Assembly (NCBI GenBank): GCA_018350325.1
Contig: JAEVLN010000023.1
Location: 621,001-685,000, forward strand
From: Globodera rostochiensis
Lineage: Eukaryota > Nematoda > Chromadorea > Rhabditida > Heteroderidae
Direction: 5' to 3'
Length of the DNA: 64,000 bases
Below are positions 54,929 through 64,000 of this stretch, one piece after another (the stretch's first letter is position 1; each line of letters opens with the position of its first letter). Under the pieces are notes generated by a model. It was not told the origin of the DNA, searched no databases, and was given only the letters and a program-made list of their open reading frames with translations. Both the position numbers and the translations under genes were made by a program.

Positions 54929-57900
54929 CCATCCCCGCATCCAAACCGTTGTACCCGGCTCAATCAACGGTTGCAAACTGCCATCCCCGTACCCCAAACC
55001 GTTGTACCGGGTACAATCAACGGTTCCAAATTGAATTCGCCCAACCCGAACCGTTGTCCCTGACTCAATCATCAGTTCAAACTGCCATCCCCGCACCCCA
55101 AACCGTTGTACCGGGCTTCATCCCCAACTGCACACCCCAAACCCGAACACTAGGTAGCGAAGCTCGATAAGCGCGTTAGCGCTTTACCAGCACACAGAAA
55201 GCGTTGTACAGCACTTCACTAGTTAATACAATATTAGAATGAATTTGAGTTTCGCGCCGAAAAACAAAATCTCTCTTCCGGGAATCGGGAGCCCCTGGCA
55301 AGTTGTGGATTACTTCTTCAACTTTTTGTCGTGCATCTGGGAAAAATAAGGATTTTTCAGTACGGTGGACGACTGAGTCCCAGGAAGCGGGTTGTGGGTC
55401 ACAACGGCAGTTGCACAAAGGGAAATTCTTTTCTTTTTGCCCCAATCGCTTAGCACTTGCTGGGAGGATTTTAAGTTGGGATGTTTGGCATAAGTTAGCT
55501 GTTGAACATTTTTCGGTTGGGCTGCCCAGTTTTTCTGGAAAAATGGATAAAAATTGCTGGGTCGAAATTTCGAAAATCGTTTTTTGTGCCTAACTTTTTT
55601 TGGGTTGACTGTATTGATTTGCGATTTTCTCCATTATTGTAGAGATTCTCAAACTGCGTCGGATGATGTTTAGTTGGTTTGAAAATTTTCGAAAATTTTC
55701 GAGCTAGGCCCCCTAGAAGGTTTTTCGGTTTTTTGTCATTAACTTTTTTTGGAGTGGATTTAAAAAAAAATAAAAAATACTTTCAAAACCCAACTTTTGA
55801 AGAGCTATCGATTCGTTTTTATTAGGCCTGAAAATTCCGAAAAGTGCTTTTTGCCAGCCAAGTGCACCGGTGGCGGAATGGTTAGTGGTGTTGGTGTGGG
55901 GGTCGGGTGGGGGTTCGAATCCGCTTGGCTTAAATCATTTTTTCCCACTTTCTGTGCATATGTACGGTAGTGGAAATAATTTCTAAAATCATTTTTAATT
56001 ATTCCCGAGTTTTTAAAAATATTTTTGTGGGTCGTTTGGAAATTTTTTGAATTTTCATTTTTTTGGTCACCAAAATTGGGCTAATATTGAAAAAATTCAT
56101 AACTTTTTTTAAAGAAGAGCATTTTCAATGCATTTGGTGTCATAAAATGCAGAAAAATATGCGCCATTTTATTATTATTTTAGTTTTTGTAGAAGGTTAA
56201 AAGTCAAAAAGTTAAGGTCAATTTTTCGAAAAAAATGAATTTTTCACAAAAAAATTCATAAAAATTTTCGGAAATGAAATTTTCAAAAACTAATTAATTA
56301 GATAAATAGCTTATTTTTTTCTCTATTAAAAACAATTTTACTTCTTATTAATGCCTCAACACAAAACTGAGTTATGTTGAAAAAAGTGAAATTGGGTTTC
56401 AAATCCATAGGGGGACCCCTTTTGGGGTATAATCGAAAATTTTTTTGGTCCAAATTTGATAAAATGAATTTATTTCGACTAAATTTAATACGCTGAACAC
56501 GAATTTGAACTTTGTTTTTTGGTTAAACAAAGTTAAACATCGAAAAAGTGCCTCAAAATGTGAATAAAAATAGAGAAAATAAATGTGAAGAAATAGAGTG
56601 CAAATTTGAGAGATTTTGGGTAGACACGTTAGAGGAAAAGATAGATAACTGTGAAAGTCTTATGTTCCCTTGAGTACTTTGCAACTCATAGAATTATTGT
56701 TTTTGAAAATTATTAAGAGGGGGGAGGGGGCCCAGCGAATTTAAATCAGTTTTTTGATCAGCTCAAAGATTTGTTGAAATAATTGGCAAACATAAATTGA
56801 GGGTGAGATATTGTTACGAATTTCTTCTCAAATGTTGTACCTGGCTCAGACAGTTCAAAATTGCCATGCCCGCACCGCGAACTGTTGTACATGGCCTTAT
56901 TTTTGGCCTAATCAACGGTTCAAACTGCATCCCCTTAATCAACGGTTCAAACTTGCCCTCCCCGCATCCCAAACCGTTGTACCTGGCTTCATTTTTGGCC
57001 CATCATTAATTCAAACTCCATCCCCGCACCCCGAACCGTTGCACCTCAATCAACGGTTGCAAATTGCCCTCCTCGCATCCCAAACCGTTGTACCTTGCTT
57101 CACCCCCAACTGCACACCCCGAACCCCGACACAATATTAGAATGAATTTGAGTTTCGCGCCGAAAAACAAAATCTCTCTTCCGGGAATCGGGAGCCCCTG
57201 GCAAGTTGTGGATTACTTCTTCAACTTTTTGTCGTGCATCTGGGAAAAATAAGGATTTTTCAGTACGGTGGACGACTGAGTCCCAGGAAGCGGGTTGTGG
57301 GTCACAACGGCAGTTGCACAAAGGGAAATTCTTTTCTTTTTGCCCCAATCGCTTAGCACTTGCTGGGAGGATTTTAAGTTGGGATGTTTGGCATAAGTTA
57401 GCTGTTGAACATTTTTCGGTTGGGCTGCCCAGTTTTTCTGGAAAAATGGATAAAAATTGCTGGGTCGAAATTTCGAAAATCGTTTTTTGTGCCTAACTTT
57501 TTTTGGGTTGACTGTATTGATTTGCGATTTTCTCCATTATTGTAGAGATTCTCAAACTGCGTCGGATGATGTTTAGTTGGTTTGAAAATTTTCGAAAATT
57601 TTCGAGCTAGGCCCCCTAGAAGGTTTTTCGGTTTTTTGTCATTAACTTTTTTTGGAGTGGATTTAAAAAAAAATAAAAAATACTTTCAAAACCCAACTTT
57701 TGAAGAGCTATCGATTCGTTTTTATTAGGCCTGAAAATTCCGAAAAGTGCTTTTTGCCAGCCAAGTGCACCGGTGGCGGAATGGTTAGTGGTGTTGGTGT
57801 GGGGGTCGGGTGGGGGTTCGAATCCGCTTGGCTTAAATCATTTTTCCCCACTTTCTGTGCATATGTACGGTAGTGGAAATAATTTCTAAAATCATTTTTA

Positions 57901-60900
57901 ATTATTCCCGAGTTTTTAAAAATATTTTTGTGGGTCGTTTGGAAATTTTTTGAATTTTCATTTTTTTGGTCACCAAAATTGGGCTAATATTGAAAAAATT
58001 CATAACTTTTTTTAAAGAAGAGCATTTTCAATGCATTTGGTGTCATAAAATGCAGAAAAATATGCGCCATTTTATTATTATTTTAGTTTTTGTAGAAGGT
58101 TAAAAGTCAAAAAGTTAAGGTCAATTTTTCGAAAAAAATGAATTTTTCACAAAAAAATTCATAAAAATTTTCGGAAATGAAATTTTCAAAAACTAATTAA
58201 TTAGATAAATAGCTTATTTTTTTCTCTATTAAAAACAATTTTACTTCTTATTAATGCCTCAACACAAAACTGAGTTATGTTGAAAAAAGTGAAATTGGGT
58301 TTCAAATCCATAGGGGGACCCCTTTTGGGGTATAATCGAAAATTTTTTTGGTCCAAATTTGATAAAATAAATTTATTTCGACTAAATTTAATACGCTGAA
58401 CACGAATTTGAACTTTGTTTTTTGGTTAAACAAAGTTAAACATCGAAAAAGTGCCTCAAAATGTGAATAAAAATAGAGAAAATAAATGTGAAGAAATAGA
58501 GTGCAAATTTGAGAGATTTTGGGTAGACACGTTAGAGGAAAAGATAGATAACTGTGAAAGTCTTATGTTCCCTTGAGTACTTTGCAACTCATAGAATTAT
58601 TGTTTTTGAAAATTATTAAGAGGGGGGAGGGGGCCCAGCGAATTTAAATCAGTTTTTTGATCAGCTCAAAGATTTGTTGAAATAATTGGCAAACATAAAT
58701 TGAGGGTGAGATATTGTTACGAATTTCTTCTCAAATGTTGTACCTGGCTCAGACAGTTCAAAATTGCCATGCCCGCACCGCGAACTGTTGTACATGGCCT
58801 TATTTTTGGCCTAATCAACGGTTCAAACTGCATCCCCTTAATCAACGGTTCAAACTTGCCCTCCCCGCATCCCAAACCGTTGTACCTGGCTTCATTTTTG
58901 GCCCATCATTAATTCAAACTCCATCCCCGCACCCCGAACCGTTGCACCTCAATCAACGGTTGCAAATTGCCCTCCTCGCATCCCAAACCGTTGTACCTTG
59001 CTTCACCCCCAACTGCACACCCCGAACCCCGACCTAGGTAGCGAAGCTCGATAAGCGCGTTAGCGCTTTACCAGCACATAAATAGCATTGTACATCACTC
59101 CACTAGTTAATACAATATTAGAATGAATTTGAGTTTCGCGCCGAAAAACAAAATCTCTCTTCCGGGAATCGGGAGCCCCTGGCAAGTTGTGGATTACTTC
59201 TTCAACTTTTTGTCGTGCATCTGGGAAAAATAAGGATTTTTCAGTACGGTGGACGACTGAGTCCCAGGAAGCGGGTTGTGGGTCACAACGGCAGTTGCAC
59301 AAAGGGAAATTCTTTTCTTTTTGCCCCAATCGCTTAGCACTTGCTGGGAGGATTTTAAGTTGGGATGTTTGGCATAAGTTAGCTGTTGAACATTTTTCGG
59401 TTGGGCTGCCCAGTTTTTCTGGAAAAATGGATAAAAATTGCTGGGTCGAAATTTCGAAAATCGTTTTTTGTGCCTAACTTTTTTTGGGTTGACTGTATTG
59501 ATTTGCGATTTTCTCCATTATTGTAGAGATTCTCAAACTGCGTCGGATGGTGTTTAGTTGGTTTGAAAATTTTCGAAAATTTTCGAGCTAGGCCCCCTTG
59601 AAGGTTTTTCGGTTTTTTGTCATTAACTTTTTTTTGGCTGGATTTCAGGCGAAATAAAGATCGCTTTCAAAACTCAACTTTTCAAGGGCTATCGATTGGT
59701 GTTTATTTCGCCTGAAAATTCCAAAAAGTGCTTTTTGCCAGCCAAGTGCATCGGTGGCGGAATGGTTAGTGGTGTTGGTGTGGGGGGTCGGGTGGGGGTT
59801 CAAATCCGCTTGGCTTAAATCATTTTTTCCCACTTTCTGTGCATATGTATGATGCTGGAAACAATTTCTAAAATCATTTTTAATTATTCCCGAGTTTTTA
59901 AAAATATTTTTATGGGGTATTTGGAAATTTTTTGAAATTTCATTTTTTTGGTCACCAAAATTGGGGAAATGTTATGAAAATTCATAACTTTTTTTGCTGA
60001 AGAGCATTACCAATGATTTTGATATCATAAAATGCAGAAAAATCCGCGCTATTTTATTAGTATTTTAGTTTTATGAAAGGTTAAAAGTTCAAAAAGTGAG
60101 GTCAATTTTTCGAAAAAAACGAATTTTTCACAAAAAAATTCATAAAAATTTTCAGAAATGAGATTTTCAAAAACTAATTAATTAGATAAATAGCTTAATT
60201 TTTTCTCTATTAGAAGATATTTTAGTTGGATTTAAAGCATTGAGATGGAATGGAGTTATGTTGAAAAAAGTGAAATTGGGTTTCAAATCCATAGGGGACC
60301 CCTTTTGGGGTATAATCGAAAATTTTTTTGCTCCAAATTTGATCAAAATGAATTTATTTCGACTAAATTTAATACGCTGAAAACGAATTTGAACTTTGTT
60401 TTTTGGTTAAACAAAGATAAACATCGAAAAAGTGCCTCAAAATGTGAATAAAAATAGAGAAAATAAATGTGAAGAAATAGAGTGCAAATTCGAGAGATTT
60501 TGGGTAGACACGTTAGAGGAAAAGAGAGATAACTGTGAAAGTCTTATGTTCCCTAGAGTACTTTGCAACTCATAGAATTATTGTTTTTGAAAATTATTAA
60601 GAAGGGGGAGGGGACCCAGCGAATTTGAATCAGTTTTTTGATCAGCTCAAAGATTTGTTGAAATAGTTGGTAAATATAAATTGAAGGTGAGGTATTGTTA
60701 CAAATTTCTTCTCAAATGTTGTACCTGGCACAATCAACGGTTCCAAATTGCCCTCCCCGCATCCCAAACCGTTCTACCAGGCCTCTTTTTTGGCTCAATC
60801 AACGGTTCTAAACTGCATTCCCCGCACCCCAAACCGTTGTACCGGGCTTCACCCCCAACTGCACACCCCGAACCCCGACCTAGGTAGCGAAGCTCGATAA

Positions 60901-61018
60901 GCGCGTTAGCGCTTTACCAGCACACAAAATAGCGTTGTACAGCACTCCACTAGTTAATGCTTTAATGCTTTAGAACTTGGTCAATTGCATTGTTGTATTG
61001 TCGCGTACGGATGCACAC

Positions 61019-61218
61019 CAGGGGTGCTCGTAACCATCAAAAAAAATTCGTAATAAGTAATCCGTAATTAGTAAAAGGCAAAAAAAATTCGTAAAAAGTA
61101 ATCCCTAATTCGTAAAAACCAAAAAAATTCGTAAAAAGTAATCCGTAATTCTTAACAGCCAAAACGCCGTAAAAGTAAGTAATTCGTAATTCGTAACTCG
61201 TAATTACGAGCACCCCTG
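61019..61218. mobile_element. hAT-like MITE, TSD ATGCACAC
   Basis: 200 bp, inverted ends CAGGGGTGCTCGTAA and TTACGAGCACCCCTG, flanked by identical ATGCACAC at 61011-61018 and 61219-61226. The interior is tandem ATTCGTAAAAAGTAATCC units. Confidence 0.92.
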
Positions 61219-61226
61219 ATGCACAC

Positions 61227-63922
61227 GCTCTTCTTTTGTGATAATCAAATATTTAACATCAAAATCAATTATATGTAAAAACTTTGTATTTAAATTTATA
61301 GAAAATTTTTCTTGTCGACAAATTGCAGAATTATAATCAGCTTAAAAGATTTTAGAAAAGTATTTTCTTTTAATCAATTCAATTTATTTATTGGTATAAA
61401 GTATTTTTAATGGGATGAATTGCATATTCTTTCTCTTGCATTTTTCAATTTGCATTATACCTTACTGATTATTTAATATTTTAGTTAAATTAATGCAATG
61501 TTAAAATGCGGTATTGCTTTTTAATTTTAATGTTAAAAATATAGAATGCCTAAATTTAGAAAGTATTGTTGATTATATAGTGTTTTTGCAACATTAATAT
61601 TATAATGAGAGTTTTACGTTTTTATTATTTAATTAAAACTTCTCCTTATACTATTTAGTTTTTTACAATTAAATATATGTTAATTAATTAATTCACCTTT
61701 TGATGTCTTTATTTTTAATTTTTAATGGGACTTCAGTGTCATAAGTTAGATAGAGAAAACTTAGGGTATGTATGTCACTTCAGTCTTCAGGTCTGACAAA
61801 TTCTTAGTTAAAATTATTTTAAGTTTGAATAACTTGTTCTTATCGAGATTGAGGCCTAGGTATTATTATTTTTTTGCTTTTAATAATTGGATTTTACATA
61901 GTTTGTTTTATTAATTTTAAATGAACAATTCTTTCTTCAATAAATTTCATATTATAATTAAATTTTAGGGTTTCAGCGGCGGACCACTTATTTAGATTAT
62001 CGAATCCTGGTTAAATATATATTAATCTTTTATAAACTTTTTTTCTGTATTTCAAGGATTAAAGAATTATTTTTTATTTAATAAATGTTAGCATTACAAT
62101 AGTCTCAATATATGGTTAATAACTATTATTATTTTGTTGCTAAATATTTAGATTTTTCATCTTTTTACGGCTAATAAATTAAATGTTTTAATAAAAATTC
62201 ATTAATCTTTTATAATATCTATATTGCAGTGCACCATGTTGTGGTTTAGATCTGACTAAATAACCAGTCTGAACCAGTTTTTATTACCATTTACTATACT
62301 ATTTTTATGAATATTTTGCGCACGGTGTAAAATTTGCAGCCATTGTTGATAATGAATATGGTGATACAATTTAAAATATATTTTGTACATTTATACCTTG
62401 CTTATTATTTCAATATTAGTTGCTCCAAGTTTGTCTTTTTATTTATAAATTAACTTTTTTTAAATTGATAAATTCTATAATAGGAAACAGAAAACACGCC
62501 TCGCTTTCATGAGCCAAATTTAGTGTTTTCATATTTCTCGTTTTTTGCGGCACTGCATGGGTCTTTAAATTAATTAATTAAAAAGTAAAAATTAAATATA
62601 GTTTTGTTTTAATCTTTGTTTATTTATTTTGCTGGTTGCTTTTGACGACAATTAATTGAATTCATCATAATTTTCAAACTTCCCAAAAACGATGAGACAT
62701 CGCTCAAGCGGTACACTTGCTGCTGAACTGTCTTTCACCGTATTTTAATTTTGCCTATTGCATATTTGATTTCATTTATATTTGTTAACTTTTTGCCTGA
62801 TTTATAAGCAATTTATTTGAATAAACATTTTTATCTTTTTCAAATTTTAGCAAAAATAGATTTAATAACTGATTTTGATGAACTATAATACTTAGATTAA
62901 AAAGCTAGACTTTTACAAATTTGAAGCACTCAATTCAATTATTATGAGTACATTCTTTAAAATAAGCTTGCTTCTTTTTATTTACCCCTTTGTGTTATTT
63001 TATCATTATTTATAATATTTAAACTAAAATTTAATTATAATGATGTTTTGAATGTCATATCGTTGGTTACGTAAATTTGTATTAAATAAAACGTTCCGTT
63101 TAGATATTTGTTTATATTTATATTGCCTATAACGCCGATGTTTTTAATTTTTTTAGTTTTAACATTATTTATTCTGATTGATAACACATTTAATTTTGAA
63201 GAATTAGTAAAAATACTGAGTTGGATATTACTATATTTTAACATTATTCGAAGCTTTTTGTTGATATGAACTGATATATTGACAGGATTATTGTTTTAAA
63301 TAAAATTAAAGAAAAAAATTTTTAATTTTTAATTTAGGTTTGAGCAAATTGATATGAAGATAAAAAAGTTATTATTGCTCCTCGTGCGTTAAGCGTGGCT
63401 CGCTCTGACAAGCTAAAAAGAAAAATCTTTCATTTAGGCATTAAAAAACAATTCAAATTATTTTTATTTTTAGATAAAATTTGGTTTAAAGGCTTGCATT
63501 GTGCCTCACTTTGATCGGCTTTCAAGAAAACATTGAAGGTCCTTCTCACAATTTTTTATGGAAATCGAATAGTTTTTTGTAATCAAAAGTGATCAGGTCA
63601 ATTCCACCGATTCCAAGCAGATTCAAATGATTAGATCGGTTTATTTGTTGAAATCAAAAAAGCGCCCGGTCATTTAAGGGGCTCTAATCAAGTGCCTGAT
63701 AATCCATTTAAAAAGCCAGAATCGATCGGGATCATTTTAAACCCACTGGTAGGAGGGAAAAGATTTTCTTAGTTGGCATTCTGTTACGATTTCCAATTGT
63801 TGTCATTCTGTTATATATGGGGCATTTTTGAACACCAACCGCCGTTTTTGGACCAAATGATCTGTAAAAAATGGGAAAAACTGATCAGATCATATCCAAA
63901 CTGATCAGATAACTTTTCTTAG
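61227..63922. other. AT-rich region without supported genes
   Basis: Similar in texture to 47-52 kb: AT-rich with short GC-richer islets (for example 62490-62560, 62690-62740 and 63380-63410). From 63570 on, GATCA-rich sequence leads towards an exon at the window edge. Confidence 0.45.
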
Positions 63923-64000
63923 GTCGTCATCGATTGTGTGAGCTGCGAGCCCGAGTACTCCGTGTTCCTCAAGCAGTTCAGCCATCGACTAAAAAAATTC
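63923..64000 (+). CDS. Partial exon at the window edge, unidentified
   Basis: After a TTTCTTAG acceptor the frame VVIDCVSCEPEYSVFLKQFS runs open to the last base with coding-like third positions (GTC, ATC, GAG, TAC, TCC, AAG). Too short to assign; the gene continues beyond the window. Confidence 0.45.

Larger units (their letters stand above)
51958..60955. repeat. Higher-order repeat, units of about 1.9 kb
   Basis: The same ordered block starts at 51958 (diverged), 55236, 57139 and 59120. Order within a unit: GAATGAATTTGAG...GGGAGCCCCTGG; a tRNA-like segment; AT-rich part; GGTTAAACAAAGTTAAACATCGAAAAAGTGCC; then minisatellite CCGAACCGTTGTACCTGGC; then GCGAAGCTCGATAAGCGCGTTAGCGCT with an AAGCGC-GTTA-GCGCTT hairpin. 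Units two and three are almost identical. Unit one is enlarged by duplication of its distal half (53240, 53650) and by the 149-bp array. Small frames conserved between copies show no family features. Confidence 0.85.

Noticed and set aside
55176..55445. 89-codon minus frame (LCNCRCDPQPASWDSV) conserved in the repeat units
   Set aside because: Conserved only because the units are recent copies; the plus strand is equally open and neither has family features.

Overview
This is nuclear DNA of a plant-parasitic nematode, most likely a cyst nematode (Globodera/Heterodera group). The reasons are: short-exon genes with GT-AG introns and compact nematode-style acceptors; a secreted SPRY-domain gene of SPRYSEC type (a family expanded in Globodera); several other signal-peptide genes that look like effector candidates; and ATGCCA motifs (the published dorsal-gland 'DOG box' 6-mer) just upstream of two paralogous secreted genes. 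The genus is inferred. Most genes here are multi-exon, so their exons were assembled by hand from splice signals, phase and protein similarity.

Layout. 0.2-3.7 kb (minus strand): a His/Asn-rich secreted ORF and a complete five-exon Ly6/ODR-2-like secreted protein. 4.4-5.6 kb: a two-exon secreted lysine-rich protein with an internal duplication. 5.7-8.8 kb: a large CCGGTTT-type tandem array. 8.9-13.9 kb: a divergent phosphatidylinositol-phosphate kinase (type I-like) with a hAT-like element in its last intron. 14.3-15.1 kb: inverted repeats around a BED zinc-finger remnant. 15.8-18.4 kb: a signal peptide + coiled coil + SPRY gene. 19-25 kb: foldback element, minisatellites and dispersed repeats. 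25.7 kb: small secreted Q/P/G-repeat gene, with an inverted paralogue at 44.3-45.0 kb. 26.7-32.6 kb: a secreted Cys-rich region whose last exon splices in frame into a complete serpin. 34.1-38.8 kb: DPH1 (diphthamide synthesis), complete, nine exons. 39-43 kb: short inverted-repeat elements, a decaying secreted repeat gene and a 44-bp satellite. 45.1-46.7 kb: bacterial-looking DNA with an RpoB signature. 46.7-47.1 kb: 30-bp repeat. 47.1-51.9 kb and 61.2-63.9 kb: very AT-rich, no recognisable genes. 52-61 kb: a higher-order repeat of about 1.9-kb units containing tRNA-like segments and a 149-bp subrepeat. The last 78 bases start a new exon.

Two themes dominate. (1) Secreted, fast-changing genes sit among repeats: repeat-number differences, a premature stop, an exonic transposon insertion and a missing SPRY segment are all visible. 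(2) At least ten non-autonomous inverted-repeat elements with 8-bp target duplications (hAT-like hallmark) lie in introns, between genes and once inside a coding exon. The housekeeping gene DPH1 is intact despite two such insertions in one intron. No operon, CRISPR or rRNA was found.
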